Shown in pieces: positions 26,530-35,479 of a stretch of DNA of 64,000 nt. A program made the position numbers and the translations under genes. The notes beneath the pieces are model-generated. The model saw only the letters and a list, made by a program, of their open reading frames with translations. It was not told the origin of the DNA and searched no databases. Within the stretch, counting starts at the first letter, position 1. The number at the start of each line of letters is the position of its first letter. Source of the DNA: Candidatus Pelagibacter communis (GTDB lineage: Bacteria > Pseudomonadota > Alphaproteobacteria > Pelagibacterales > Pelagibacteraceae); contig NZ_LANA01000002.1 of NCBI RefSeq assembly GCF_012932795.1, forward strand, positions 264,836-328,835, given 5' to 3'.

Positions 26530-28635
26530 ATGAACACATCAGTAGAAACAATTTTACTTTATACAATAGCGGCGGGATTTCTTTCAATAGTTTACGGTTT
26601 TTTTACTGGTAAAAATATTCTTAATTTGAGTGCTGGGAATTCAAAAATGCAAGAAATTGCTTCTGCTATTCAAATTGGCGCAAAAGCTTATTTGGCAAGA
26701 CAGTATAAAACAATAGCTGTAGTTGGTGTTGTTGTTTTGATTATTATCGGTTTTGTATTTAGTCCTTTGGTCGCTGTTGGTTATTTAATTGGTGCTACGT
26801 TATCAGGTATTGCAGGTTATGTAGGTATGTTAGTTTCAGTGGAGGCTAATGTTAGAACTGCTGAAGCATCAAGAAAAGGTTTGGCAAGTGGACTTTCTGT
26901 AGCATTTAAGTCTGGTGCTGTAACAGGAATGCTAGTTGCAGGCTTAGCTTTGTTATCTATTGCTGTCTATTATTATTTATTGTTAAAATTTGGAATTGCT
27001 GAAAGAGAAATAGTTAATGCACTAGTAGCTCTTGGTTTTGGTGCTTCTCTTATTTCTATTTTTGCTAGATTAGGTGGTGGAATTTTTACTAAAGGAGCTG
27101 ATGTAGGTGCAGACTTAGTTGGTAAAGTTGAAGCAGGAATTCCAGAAGATGATCCTAGAAATCCAGCTGTTATTGCTGATAATGTTGGAGATAACGTTGG
27201 TGATTGTGCTGGTATGGCTGCTGATTTATTTGAAACTTACGCAGTAACTATTGTTGCTACTATGGTTTTATCATCAATATTTTTTGTCGGTGATACTAAT
27301 ATGATGATTTATCCATTAACTATCGGTGGAGCATGTATTTTAACATCAATTTTAGGAACATTCTTTGTTAAATTAGGAAAAAGTAAAAATGTCATGAATG
27401 CTTTATATAAAGGTTTTGTTGTATCTGCTGTTTCTTCATTATTAATCTTATATCCAGTCACTGATTTTGTAATTGGGTTTTCAAGTGAATATACTGTTAA
27501 TGGTAAAACTTTTAATGGTATGAATTTATACACATGTGGAATTATTGGCTTAGTTATTACAGGCTTATTGATTTGGATCACTGAGTACTACACTGGCACA
27601 GAATATAGACCAGTAAGAAGTATTGCTAAGTCATCAACAACAGGACATGGAACGAATGTTATTCAAGGATTAGCTGTTTCTATGGAGGCTACAGCTATAC
27701 CTGCTTTAATTATTGTAGCAGGTATTTTATTTACTAATTCTATTGCAGGTCTTTATGGAATAGCAATAGCTGTTACAACTATGTTGGCATTAGCAGGAAT
27801 GGTTGTAGCTCTTGATGCTTATGGTCCTGTAACAGATAATGCCGGTGGTATTGCTGAAATGTCTAAATTACCAAATAGTGTCAGAAAAACTACTGATGCT
27901 TTAGATGCAGTAGGGAACACAACAAAGGCTGTTACTAAAGGTTATGCTATTGGATCTGCAGGATTAGGTGCTTTAGTTTTATTTGCAGCTTACGTTGAGG
28001 ATATTAAACATTTTTCAGGTGTAGCGGGATCTAAATTAGAAGGAATAGTTGTTACTTTTGATTTGTCAAATCCTTATGTAGTCGTTGGTTTATTAATTGG
28101 TGGAATGCTACCATATCTTTTTGGATCAATGGGAATGCAGGCTGTTGGAAGAGCAGGTGGAGCTGTAGTTGTTGAAGTAAGAAGACAATTTAAAAAATAC
28201 CCAGGGATTATGAAACGTAAGCAAAAACCTGATTACGCCAAACTTGTTGATTTATTAACAGTGGCAGCAATAAGAGAAATGATAATCCCATCATTGCTTC
28301 CGGTCTTATCTCCAATTGTTTTATACTTTGTTATTTTTGCAATTGGTGGTCAAGTTGCAGCCTTAGCGGCTGTTGGTGCCATGTTGCTTGGTGTTATCAT
28401 TACTGGGTTGTTTGTTGCGATTTCAATGACTGCAGGTGGTGGTGCTTGGGATAATGCTAAAAAATTTATAGAAGATGGTAATCATGGTGGAAAAGGTTCT
28501 GAAGCTCATAAAGCTGCCGTGACTGGTGATACAGTTGGAGACCCATATAAAGATACAGCGGGACCAGCAATAAACCCTATGATAAAGATTACAAATATTG
28601 TTGCTTTATTATTGTTAGCTATTATTGCAGGTTAA
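26530..28635 (+). CDS. hppA: Proton-translocating membrane pyrophosphatase, K+-independent type
   Basis: An inner-membrane pump that couples PPi hydrolysis to H+ export. It has 701 residues and about 16 helices. The PPi-binding loop is intact ([20 protein letters not shown] and [18 protein letters not shown]). The ion-class motif reads GNTTKA with Lys466, which in characterised enzymes marks K+-independent H+ pumps (Ala there marks K+-dependent ones). AAAGG sits before the ATG as a weak ribosome-binding site. It converges on bamE with 5 bases between. Confidence 0.96.
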   Translation: MNTSVETILLYTIAAGFLSIVYGFFTGKNILNLSAGNSKMQEIASAIQIGAKAYLARQYKTIAVVGVVVLIIIGFVFSPLVAVGYLIGATLSGIAGYVGMLVSVEANVRTAEASRKGLASGLSVAFKSGAVTGMLVAGLALLSIAVYYYLLLKFGIAEREIVNALVALGFGASLISIFARLGGGIFTKGADVGADLVGKVEAGIPEDDPRNPAVIADNVGDNVGDCAGMAADLFETYAVTIVATMVLSSIFFVGDTNMMIYPLTIGGACILTSILGTFFVKLGKSKNVMNALYKGFVVSAVSSLLILYPVTDFVIGFSSEYTVNGKTFNGMNLYTCGIIGLVITGLLIWITEYYTGTEYRPVRSIAKSSTTGHGTNVIQGLAVSMEATAIPALIIVAGILFTNSIAGLYGIAIAVTTMLALAGMVVALDAYGPVTDNAGGIAEMSKLPNSVRKTTDALDAVGNTTKAVTKGYAIGSAGLGALVLFAAYVEDIKHFSGVAGSKLEGIVVTFDLSNPYVVVGLLIGGMLPYLFGSMGMQAVGRAGGAVVVEVRRQFKKYPGIMKRKQKPDYAKLVDLLTVAAIREMIIPSLLPVLSPIVLYFVIFAIGGQVAALAAVGAMLLGVIITGLFVAISMTAGGGAWDNAKKFIEDGNHGGKGSEAHKAAVTGDTVGDPYKDTAGPAINPMIKITNIVALLLLAIIAG

Positions 28636-28640
28636 AGCTT

Positions 28641-29126
28641 TTAGTTGTTTTTTTTTCGACGGTCTCCTGGTTTTCTTTTACCCAGAGGATCATTAACTTT
28701 TTGTCTTATACTTGATAAAAAGTTGTAAATGAATTTATCTTTTTTATAGTCAACAGACGTTTTTGCCTCTGAAAATTTTAATTCATTCATATCACTTTTA
28801 TCTAAAAAAGTTTTTTTAGCCAGAAGACCCATATTATCAATCTCTAATATTAATATATTATTAATGTCTACTGCCGTTTTGCCTAACTTAAATATAGATT
28901 GTTTTTTTTCTTTATATTCAATGTATATCCATACATCTTGATTAAAGCTTCCTATTGTAGATGGTGGCCCTAATAAATTGAGAATGTCATTTTTATTAAA
29001 TAAATTTATAATGATTTTTTCATTTTTTTTATTTAGTTGATTAAAACCATGATGTTTTTCTACATTTTTTAATGTACAATTAGAAATAAAAATCATAAAA
29101 AATATATATAAATAAAATTTAGTCAT
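28641..29126 (-). CDS. bamE: Outer membrane assembly lipoprotein BamE
   Basis: The small lipoprotein of the BAM complex that inserts beta-barrels. It has 161 residues with a short signal peptide and the lipobox FISNC (Cys17). The SmpA/OmlA core includes KNDILNLLGPPSTIGSF and VWIYIEYKEK. The basic tail NDPLGKRKPGDRRKK is typical of alphaproteobacterial members. Its start codon overlaps that of the divergent gene at 29125 by two bases (sequence CATG). Confidence 0.85.
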   Translation of the reverse strand: MTKFYLYIFFMIFISNCTLKNVEKHHGFNQLNKKNEKIIINLFNKNDILNLLGPPSTIGSFNQDVWIYIEYKEKKQSIFKLGKTAVDINNILILEIDNMGLLAKKTFLDKSDMNELKFSEAKTSVDYKKDKFIYNFLSSIRQKVNDPLGKRKPGDRRKKNN

Positions 29127-29592
29127 GAATTATAAATATATAAATATTTACAATAGTTTAGTTAGTTTAACTAGAAATAAAGACCTCTATAAAAATTTTA
29201 ATAAACAAGATGAGTTTTCAGATAGACTAGTTTTATTGTTAATACATCTTGCTTTTTTTTTTAAAGTTTTTAAAAATGATAACAATAAGGCAATTTTACA
29301 AGATATTTATGATTATGTATTTAGACAGCTTGAATTGAGCATTAGAGAGATTGGATATGGTGATCAGTCAATCAATAAGAAGATGAAAGATTACTTAAAT
29401 CTTTTTTATGCAATGATTGATAGAATCCATTATTGGGATGAAATTTCAAAAGATTCAAAAAAGAGTATAATGGTATTATTTGTCGATAAAAGCTCAGATA
29501 TTGATTTTTTAGTGAATTATTTTAATAAATACCAAATAAAATTATTAAATAACACTTTGAATTCCTATATAAAAGGTGTAGTTAACACATAA
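29125..29592 (+). CDS. Ubiquinol-cytochrome c chaperone (CBP3-like)
   Basis: A 155-residue helical protein matching the ubiquinol-cytochrome c chaperone family that helps cytochrome b assembly. Diagnostic stretch: [38 protein letters not shown], quoted here in part as [14 protein letters not shown]. In alphaproteobacteria it often sits beside bamE and rpmF, as here. The ATG shares two bases with the bamE ATG on the other strand. The conserved core begins soon after it, so this start is favoured. It is 4 bases before rpmF. Confidence 0.8.
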   Translation: MNYKYINIYNSLVSLTRNKDLYKNFNKQDEFSDRLVLLLIHLAFFFKVFKNDNNKAILQDIYDYVFRQLELSIREIGYGDQSINKKMKDYLNLFYAMIDRIHYWDEISKDSKKSIMVLFVDKSSDIDFLVNYFNKYQIKLLNNTLNSYIKGVVNT

Positions 29593-29596
29593 ATTT

Positions 29597-29779
29597 ATGG
29601 CTGTACCTAAACGTAAACAATCACCGTCAAGAACTGGAATGAGAAGAGCTCAGACAATGAAATTCTCATCAAAAAATATTGTTGAAGATAAAAAATCTGG
29701 TGAGTACAGATTATCTCATCATTTAGATCTTAAAACTGGAATGTACAGAGGTAGACAAGTTTTAGATCCCAAGGAATAA
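29597..29779 (+). CDS. rpmF: Ribosomal protein L32
   Basis: A 60-residue basic ribosomal protein. [19 protein letters not shown] is the L32 signature. It has no Cys, so it is the zinc-free form usual in alphaproteobacteria. Located before plsX, a pairing conserved across bacteria that links ribosome and membrane synthesis. Confidence 0.96.
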   Translation: MAVPKRKQSPSRTGMRRAQTMKFSSKNIVEDKKSGEYRLSHHLDLKTGMYRGRQVLDPKE

Positions 29780-29793
29780 ATACCCGATTTTAA

Positions 29794-30798
29794 ATGAATA
29801 AAATAATAAAAATTGCAGTTGATGCAATGGGTGGAGATGGCTCACCAAAAAAAGTTATTGATGGGATACAGCATCATTTTAAAGATAATCAAAATTCATT
29901 TTATCAAATTTTTGGAGATAAAGAAAAAATTTTAACTTGTATTAACAACAATTTACCAAACTCATCTTTTGATATAATTCATACAACAGATGTAGTAAAG
30001 GGTACTGATAGTCCATTAGAGGGTGCCAAAAGAGGAAAACATACTAGTATGTGGCTTGCCGTTCAAAGTGTTAAAGAAAAAAAATCTGATGTTGTAATAT
30101 CAGCTGGTAACACAGGAGCTTTACTTGTTATATCTAAACTAAATCTTAAAATGATTGAGAATATAGATAAACCAGCTTTATCAGCATTATGGCCTAATAA
30201 AAAAGGGATGAGTGTTGTTTTAGATTTGGGAGCAAATATTGAGTGTAGTCCAAAAAATTTAATTGATTTTTCAATAATGGGATCCTCACTATTTAAATCT
30301 CTATACCCCAAAGATAATGCAAAACTTGCATTATTGAATATAGGATCTGAAGAAATAAAAGGTAATGAAACTATTAAAGAAACTTATCTACAATTAAATC
30401 AAAGAAACAATCATGACTTTGAATTTAAAGGCTACATAGAAGGAAATCAATTAATGAATGGAGATGTTAATGTCATTGTAGCGGATGGCTTTACAGGAAA
30501 TGTTGCATTAAAAACTGCAGAAGGTACTGCTAATTTTATTATAAGTGAACTCAAGAAAGCTATGACTGGTAACATTATTGGTAAAATTTCATCTTTATTA
30601 AATATTTCTAATTTAAATAAATTTAAAGCAAGATTGGATCCTCGACTTTATAATGGTGCTATATTTATTGGTTTAGATTCTCCTGTAATCAAGAGTCATG
30701 GAGGGACAGATTATATCGGATTTTCAAATTCATTAAATGTTTGTACTAAAACTGTGAGTGGTAATTTAATAGAAAAAATCAGAAATAATATTTATTAA
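29794..30798 (+). CDS. plsX: Phosphate acyltransferase PlsX
   Basis: Makes acyl-phosphate from acyl-ACP for phospholipid synthesis. It has 334 residues. Motifs: IAVDAMGGDGSPK at the start, SAGNTGALLV, VLDLGANIECSP, and ADGFTGNVALKT. It touches ihfA by one base. The fabH gene that normally follows plsX is not here. Confidence 0.95.
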   Translation: MNKIIKIAVDAMGGDGSPKKVIDGIQHHFKDNQNSFYQIFGDKEKILTCINNNLPNSSFDIIHTTDVVKGTDSPLEGAKRGKHTSMWLAVQSVKEKKSDVVISAGNTGALLVISKLNLKMIENIDKPALSALWPNKKGMSVVLDLGANIECSPKNLIDFSIMGSSLFKSLYPKDNAKLALLNIGSEEIKGNETIKETYLQLNQRNNHDFEFKGYIEGNQLMNGDVNVIVADGFTGNVALKTAEGTANFIISELKKAMTGNIIGKISSLLNISNLNKFKARLDPRLYNGAIFIGLDSPVIKSHGGTDYIGFSNSLNVCTKTVSGNLIEKIRNNIY

Positions 30799-31100
30799 TG
30801 ACTAGAGTAAATTTGGTAAAAAAAGATTTAATAAATTCAGTTTATATGCAAATTGGATTTTCAAAAAATATATCAGAGAATCTAATAGATGATTTTTTGA
30901 TGACAATTATTGAAAATTTGAGAATTGAAAAGAAATTGAAATTATCAAAATTTGGTACTTTTTCGATACGTTCCAAAAAAAGTAGAATTGGTAGAAATCC
31001 CAAGACAAAAGAAAGAAAAACTATATCAAATAGAGATGTGGTTCTATTTAAAGCTTCTAAAGAATTTAAAGATTTAGTAAATTCTAAGAATGACTTATAA
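30798..31100 (+). CDS. ihfA: Integration host factor alpha-like (HU family) DNA-binding protein
   Basis: A DNA-bending nucleoid protein of 100 residues. The HU/IHF fold is clear: LSKFGTFSIRSKKSRIGRN with the beta-arm start, then KTKERKTISNRDVVLFKAS. The place after plsX and before a MerR gene fits IhfA of alphaproteobacteria. HU would be the alternative, but the NPKTKERKTI arm and context favour IHF alpha. Confidence 0.85.
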   Translation: MTRVNLVKKDLINSVYMQIGFSKNISENLIDDFLMTIIENLRIEKKLKLSKFGTFSIRSKKSRIGRNPKTKERKTISNRDVVLFKASKEFKDLVNSKNDL

Positions 31101-31467
31101 AAAGAATAAAACTTATAAATCTATTGGTGAAGTTGCAAAAATTCTTAATCTTGTAAATAAAAAAAAAGGATCCCTGAATACTCATACTATTCGTTTCTGG
31201 GAAAAAGAATTTAAACAAATTAAGCCAAATATTTTAAACGGAAATAGAAGATACTATAATGACGATACAATTGAGGTATTAAAAAAAGTTAAATACCTAC
31301 TTAAAGATCAAGGAATGACAATTAATGGAGCTAGAAAAGTTCTTAATACAGATAAATCATTAAAACTTGACGAATTACCAAAAAATTCTATAAATGCTGA
31401 TTATAGTATTAAAAATAAACTTAAGAAGATATCAAACTTAATAAAACAATTAAAAAATATAAAATAA
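31090..31467 (+). CDS. MerR-family transcriptional regulator
   Basis: A 125-residue regulator with one N-terminal MerR winged helix-turn-helix (SIGEVAKILNL, HTIRFWEKEF, GNRRYYNDDTIEVLKKV). The short C-terminal helix carries no cysteines or other metal ligands, so no metal sensing is suggested. It overlaps ihfA by 11 bases; this pair is widely conserved in alphaproteobacteria. The target is unknown. Confidence 0.88.
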   Translation: MTYKKNKTYKSIGEVAKILNLVNKKKGSLNTHTIRFWEKEFKQIKPNILNGNRRYYNDDTIEVLKKVKYLLKDQGMTINGARKVLNTDKSLKLDELPKNSINADYSIKNKLKKISNLIKQLKNIK

Positions 31468-31468
31468 A

Positions 31469-31660
31469 ATGGCAAAAAAAACACACGTTAAAGTTAGATT
31501 AGTACCAGAAGCCAAACCTGATAGTCCCTTTTTTTATTATGTTAAAAAACCTGCTGGTGGTGAAAAAGCTAAAATAAAACTTTCTGCTAAAAAGTATAAT
31601 CCATCTACAAGAAAACACGAAATGTTTGTAGAAAAAAAATTACCCCCGCATAGTAAATAG
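31469..31660 (+). CDS. rpmG: Ribosomal protein L33
   Basis: A 63-residue basic ribosomal protein, slightly longer than usual (about 55). The start AKKTHVKVRLVPEA and the later FFYYVKK, KKYNPSTRKHEMFVEKK match L33. No Cys, so zinc-free. Two bases separate its stop from the convergent chorismate mutase gene. Confidence 0.9.
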   Translation: MAKKTHVKVRLVPEAKPDSPFFYYVKKPAGGEKAKIKLSAKKYNPSTRKHEMFVEKKLPPHSK

Positions 31661-31662
31661 TA

Positions 31663-31953
31663 TTATTTTTTTTTAAAATTTCTTTTTTCATAATCAATAA
31701 AAGACCAAATCATATTTTTCCAAATCCTATTAGTTATTTTTGGATCTATATTTGATTGTATTGATTTTTTCTTAATTTTTCTAAGAATAAAATTTATTCT
31801 TTTTTGGTCAATTATTTCATTTTTATAAATTTTTATCTTCAGTACATCATTAACTAAATTAGATCTTTTTTTAATTAATTTGAGTAAATCATTATCAAGC
31901 CTATCAAGCTTAACTCTTAATAAATCTAACTTTTTTTTATTTATAGGCGACAT
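31663..31953 (-). CDS. Chorismate mutase, AroQ class
   Basis: An all-helical 96-residue protein of the chorismate mutase II family, converting chorismate to prephenate for Phe and Tyr synthesis. The pattern LRVKLDRLDNDLLKLIKKRS with the Arg and Lys active-site residues, then KIYKNEIIDQKRINFIL, fits. It is monofunctional, with no fused dehydratase. Convergent with rpmG and divergent from ctaA. Confidence 0.82.
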   Translation of the reverse strand: MSPINKKKLDLLRVKLDRLDNDLLKLIKKRSNLVNDVLKIKIYKNEIIDQKRINFILRKIKKKSIQSNIDPKITNRIWKNMIWSFIDYEKRNFKKK

Positions 31954-31995
31954 TTATTCAATTGGTTATTAAAATAAGTATTATAAGTATAATTT

Positions 31996-33006
31996 ATGTT
32001 TGTAAACAGTGACAACTATATAAAATATTTAAAGCTATGGCTAATAACTTTATATCTATTAATCATTTTAATGGTTGCAGTAGGTGGGCTCACAAGATTA
32101 ACTGATTCTGGATTATCTATCACTGCATGGGAACTTTTCATAGGAATACTACCACCATTAAATATAAACGAATGGAATTTTTACTTTACACAGTACAAAA
32201 AAATCCCAGAATATCAAAATATTAATTACGGCATGTCTTTGAGTGAGTTTAAAATAATTTTTTATTGGGAATATGCACACAGATTATTAGCAAGATTAGT
32301 TGGTTTATTTTCGTTAATACCATTAATTTTTTTCAGTCTAAAATTTAAAGACTCAAAATTTTATTCAAATAAATATTATTTTATATTTTTCCTTGTATGT
32401 CTTCAGGGATTTATTGGGTGGTATATGGTCTCAAGTGGCTTAATTGAAAATAATGATGTTAGTCATTTTAGATTAAGTGTACATTTATCTTTAGCGTTAT
32501 TAATTTTAAGTCTAATTTTTTGGTTTATATTAGAAGTTTTTAGAGTCAGAAAATTTCATATTAAAATTTCTAATTTTCTATTATTATTCATACTTGTATT
32601 AATTTTTATACAAATTTTATTAGGAGCTTTTTTGTCTGGGCTTGATGGTGGTCTTATATATAATTCTTGGCCAGATATGAATGGTAGTTTCTTTCCTAAT
32701 GATGTTAAATTTTATGAAGTTATAAATTCTCAATTGTTAAGCAACCCGTCTATTGTTCAGTTTTTGCATAGATCAACTGCTTATTTACTATTATTTTTTA
32801 TTATAATTTTAAATTATTTTTATATTAAACAAAAATATGATTTTAAATATTTATTATTTTTTGATGTTGCTATCTTGATTCAAATTTTTTTAGGAATAAT
32901 AACCTTGATTTCTGGTGTAGATATTAAATACGCATCTCTACACCAGTTAGGTTCAATATTAGTTTTGAGCTCTTATTTTTTAATATTATATAAAAACTCT
33001 AGCTAA
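31996..33006 (+). CDS. ctaA: Haem A synthase
   Basis: An inner-membrane monooxygenase converting haem O to haem A for cytochrome aa3 oxidase. It has 336 residues and eight predicted helices. The haem-ligand motifs are seen in both halves: GLTRLTDSGLSITAW, EYAHRLLARLVGL, then FLHRSTAYLLL and the terminal SLHQLGSILVL. The end overlaps the convergent metY end by 8 bases. Confidence 0.93.
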   Translation: MFVNSDNYIKYLKLWLITLYLLIILMVAVGGLTRLTDSGLSITAWELFIGILPPLNINEWNFYFTQYKKIPEYQNINYGMSLSEFKIIFYWEYAHRLLARLVGLFSLIPLIFFSLKFKDSKFYSNKYYFIFFLVCLQGFIGWYMVSSGLIENNDVSHFRLSVHLSLALLILSLIFWFILEVFRVRKFHIKISNFLLLFILVLIFIQILLGAFLSGLDGGLIYNSWPDMNGSFFPNDVKFYEVINSQLLSNPSIVQFLHRSTAYLLLFFIIILNYFYIKQKYDFKYLLFFDVAILIQIFLGIITLISGVDIKYASLHQLGSILVLSSYFLILYKNSS

Positions 33007-34327
33007 CAGCTTTTAATTTCTTTTTTGAAGAGTTTGCCAATGCTTGATCTAAGTCATCGATAATATCATCAATATGTTCTAAACCAATGCACAACCTAAC
33101 ATAACCAGGCGTAACACCAGCAGCTGCTAATTCATCCTCTGTTAATTGGCTATGAGTGGTTGATGCTGGATGTATTGCCAAGCTCCTTGCATCTCCAATA
33201 TTAGCTACGTGGTAGAACATTTTTAAAGACTCTATAAATCTTTTTCCAGCTTCAATACCTTCAGCTAATTCAATACCAACTAAAGCACCATTGCCTCCTT
33301 TAAGATATTTTTTAGCTCTTTTATTTATTTCATCATTATGCTCAGTAGAATAAATAACTTTTTTTACTGCTTTATGTTTCTTTAAATAATCAACAACTTT
33401 AGATGCGTTTTCACAATGTTGTTTCATTCTTAAAGCCAAAGTTTCTAAACCCTGTATTACACCAAAAGCATTATCAGGAGATAGTGCAGATCCAAGATCT
33501 CTTAAAATTGTTACTCTTGCTCTTACTGCAAAAGAAACATTAGCTCCTGTTAATTCTGGTACTGCTTTACCCCAAACTACACCACCATAACTAGCATCTG
33601 GTTCATTAAATAGAGGTTGCCTTTTAGGGTCTGCTGTCCAGTCAAAATTTCCACCATCAACTAAAGCACCGCCAACAACAGTACCATGTCCAGCTATGTA
33701 TTTTGTAAGTGAATAAACTACTACAGCAGCTCCATGTTGTAGTGGCTTGCAAATCACTGGTGCAGCTGTGTTGTCTACTATTAATGGTATGTTATATCTC
33801 TTCCCAATATCTGAGACTTCTTTAATTGGAAAAACTCTTAAATATGGATTTGGTAAAGTTTCTCCATAAAAAGCTCTTGTTTTATTATCAATAGCTTTTT
33901 CAAAGTTTTTTGGATCAGATGGGTCAGCATATCTAACTTCAATTCCAAGTTTACTTAAAGTGTGGGTAAATAAAGATACTGTTCCACCATAAAGATCGGT
34001 AGAACTAACAATATTATCTCCAGCTTGAGCTACATTTAAAATTGCAAAAGTTGAAGCAGTTTGGCCAGATGATACAGTCAAACTTGCTAAACCACCCTCA
34101 AGTGCTGCTAATCTTTTTTCCAAAACATCATTTGTTGGATTCATGATTCTTGTATAAATATTACCAAACTCTTTTAAGGCAAATAGGTTAGCGGCATGTT
34201 CAGTGTTATTGAATTGATATGATGTAGTTCTATAGATAGGAACGGCTACTGCATTAGTTGCAGGGTCACTTCTATAATCACCACCATGAATTGCTATAGT
34301 TTCAGGGTTATTTCTTTTTGTACTCAT
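32999..34327 (-). CDS. metY: O-acetylhomoserine sulfhydrylase
   Basis: A PLP enzyme making homocysteine from O-acetylhomoserine and sulfide, cytoplasmic. It has 442 residues. The Cys/Met metabolism family motifs are present: ETIAIHGGDYRSDPATNAVAVP is read here as TIAIHGGDYRSDPATNAV, and the PLP Lys lies in VYSLTKYIAGHGTVVGG. AAAAGGAG, a few bases before the ATG, is a strong ribosome-binding site and lies inside the SAM-V aptamer. The tandem SAM riboswitches upstream indicate shut-off when SAM is plentiful. Confidence 0.95.
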   Translation of the reverse strand: MSTKRNNPETIAIHGGDYRSDPATNAVAVPIYRTTSYQFNNTEHAANLFALKEFGNIYTRIMNPTNDVLEKRLAALEGGLASLTVSSGQTASTFAILNVAQAGDNIVSSTDLYGGTVSLFTHTLSKLGIEVRYADPSDPKNFEKAIDNKTRAFYGETLPNPYLRVFPIKEVSDIGKRYNIPLIVDNTAAPVICKPLQHGAAVVVYSLTKYIAGHGTVVGGALVDGGNFDWTADPKRQPLFNEPDASYGGVVWGKAVPELTGANVSFAVRARVTILRDLGSALSPDNAFGVIQGLETLALRMKQHCENASKVVDYLKKHKAVKKVIYSTEHNDEINKRAKKYLKGGNGALVGIELAEGIEAGKRFIESLKMFYHVANIGDARSLAIHPASTTHSQLTEDELAAAGVTPGYVRLCIGLEHIDDIIDDLDQALANSSKKKLKAVS

Positions 34328-34334
34328 CTTAATA

Positions 34335-34395
34335 CTCCTTTTTAGTACTTTAGCTTAATGCAAGGCGTACAATACAGCTCAAATGCGCCTGCCGA
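34335..34395 (-). promoter_or_regulatory. SAM-V riboswitch of metY
   Basis: Read on the minus strand, AGGCGCATTTGAGCTG and TGTACGCCTTGC form the P1 stem AGGCG/CGCCT. The downstream AGCTAAAGTACTAAAAAGG segment carries the pseudoknot and then the ribosome-binding site GGAG (34338-34335) just before the ATG at 34327. This is the layout of the SAM-V class known in marine bacteria. SAM binding should hide the ribosome-binding site and block translation. Confidence 0.88.
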
Positions 34396-34411
34396 TAATG
34401 TGGTTAAAAAA

Positions 34412-34457
34412 TCCTTTTTAGCAACATAAAGCCTGCAATAGGAACAAATCGGCAATA
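34412..34457 (-). promoter_or_regulatory. SAM-II riboswitch upstream of the SAM-V element
   Basis: On the minus strand the order is TTGCC, then GATTTGTTCCTATTGCA, then GGC, then TTTATGTTGCTAAAAAGGA, followed by a run of T. This parallels the SAM-II H-type pseudoknot consensus (GATTTaaccGTATTGCA, then GCTAAAAAGG). The T run after it is compatible with transcription control. The GCCGAT of this aptamer can also pair with ATCGGC at the SAM-V boundary (34391-34396 region). Confidence 0.85.
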
Positions 34458-34500
34458 TCAACCTATCATTTAAGTGAGGTATTGCAAGGCAAATATAAAA

Positions 34501-34528
34501 TTGACTTTATATTGAATAATAGTATTAA
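34501..34528 (+). promoter_or_regulatory. Promoter of rplM-rpsI
   Basis: TTGACT (34501-34506, five of six) and TATTAA (34523-34528, four of six) are 16 bases apart. Initiation near 34535 would leave only about 4 bases before the rplM ATG at 34539. This also argues against a longer rplM starting at 34482, which would begin upstream of the promoter. Confidence 0.5.
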
Positions 34529-34538
34529 TCGTCGCACA

Positions 34539-35000
34539 ATGACAAAATTTCTTAAAAGTAGTGAATTAAATAGTAACTGGTACGAAATCGACGCTAAAGA
34601 TGCTGTAGTTGGAAGACTAGCATCTATTATAGCAATGATTGTTAGAGGTAAAAATAAGACGAACTATACCCCACATATGGACGATGGTGATTTTGTTGTA
34701 GTAAAAAATGTTGAACAAGCCAAGTTTACTGGAAATAAATTTAAAGATAAAAAATATTATAAACACACAGGTCACCCAGGTGGAATTAAAGAAATAACAC
34801 CTGAAAAATTATTAGAAAAAAATAAACCAGGCGACTCATTAAAATTAGCTGTCAAAAGAATGTTGCCAGGTGGTGTCCTTGGTAGAAAACAGTTAACTAA
34901 ATTAAAAATTTATGCTGGTGAAAATCATCCTCATGCAGCACAAAATCCTAAACTTTTAGATTTAAGAAAATTAAACAGTAAAAATTTAATAAGAAATTAA
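34539..35000 (+). CDS. rplM: Ribosomal protein L13
   Basis: A large-subunit ribosomal protein of 153 residues from the ATG at 34539, giving MTKFLKSSELNSNWYEIDA, which aligns with the usual start of L13. Later motifs: VGRLASIIA, KYYKHTGHPGGIK, and MLPGGVLGRKQLTKLKIYAG. The AT-rich 19-codon in-frame extension upstream is not part of the family. Two bases separate it from rpsI, as in nearly all bacteria. Confidence 0.95.
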   Translation: MTKFLKSSELNSNWYEIDAKDAVVGRLASIIAMIVRGKNKTNYTPHMDDGDFVVVKNVEQAKFTGNKFKDKKYYKHTGHPGGIKEITPEKLLEKNKPGDSLKLAVKRMLPGGVLGRKQLTKLKIYAGENHPHAAQNPKLLDLRKLNSKNLIRN

Positions 35001-35001
35001 T

Positions 35002-35445
35002 ATGGAACCAGCAATATCAAAAAAAACTGCAAAAAAACCTAAAATTAAATTAGATTTTAAAGATAGTAAGTATGCAACAGGTAGAAGAAAGAAATCTATT
35101 GCTAAAATTTGGGTTAAAAAGGGAACTGGTAAGATATATGTAAATGGCAGAAGTATGGATGAGTATTTTAGCAGCGGGAGTCATAAGATGCAAATTACAA
35201 GACCGTTTGAAATTATCAATCAAGCTACAGCTTATGATGTAAGATGCAGTGTAGCTGGTGGTGGACATACTGGACAAGCAGGTGCAATGGTACATGGTAT
35301 CGCTAAAGCATTAATTTTATTTGATTCGGAGAATCGCGCCGTACTAAAGACTGAAAAACTCAACACCAGAGACTCTAGATCAGTTGAGAGAAAAAAGCCT
35401 GGTCGTAGGAAAGCCAGAAGAAGCTTCCAATTCTCGAAAAGATAA
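35002..35445 (+). CDS. rpsI: Ribosomal protein S9
   Basis: A small-subunit protein of 147 residues, with an N-terminal extension of about 20 residues rich in Lys that alphaproteobacteria often carry. Core motifs: YATGRRKKSIAKIWVKKG, GGGHTGQAGAMVHGIAKAL and the C-terminal tail KPGRRKARRSFQFSKR whose final Arg contacts P-site tRNA. Follows rplM. Confidence 0.96.
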   Translation: MEPAISKKTAKKPKIKLDFKDSKYATGRRKKSIAKIWVKKGTGKIYVNGRSMDEYFSSGSHKMQITRPFEIINQATAYDVRCSVAGGGHTGQAGAMVHGIAKALILFDSENRAVLKTEKLNTRDSRSVERKKPGRRKARRSFQFSKR

Positions 35446-35464
35446 TTCTTTTTTATCTCTAAAC

Positions 35465-35473
35465 TGCTATAAT
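35465..35473 (+). promoter_or_regulatory. Extended -10 box for argC
   Basis: TGCTATAAT ends 6 bases before the argC ATG at 35480. Same box and spacing as at rsh. Transcription from it would start at or beside the ATG, giving a leaderless message. Confidence 0.45.
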
Positions 35474-35479
35474 AAAAAA

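Noticed and set aside
34482..34538. N-terminal extension of L13
   Set aside because: It lies before and across the likely promoter and does not match the family; the ATG at 34539 gives the normal start.
35384..35479. Extended start of argC inside rpsI
   Set aside because: The extra 32 residues are the rpsI 3' end read in another frame, and the proper Rossmann start follows the ATG at 35480.
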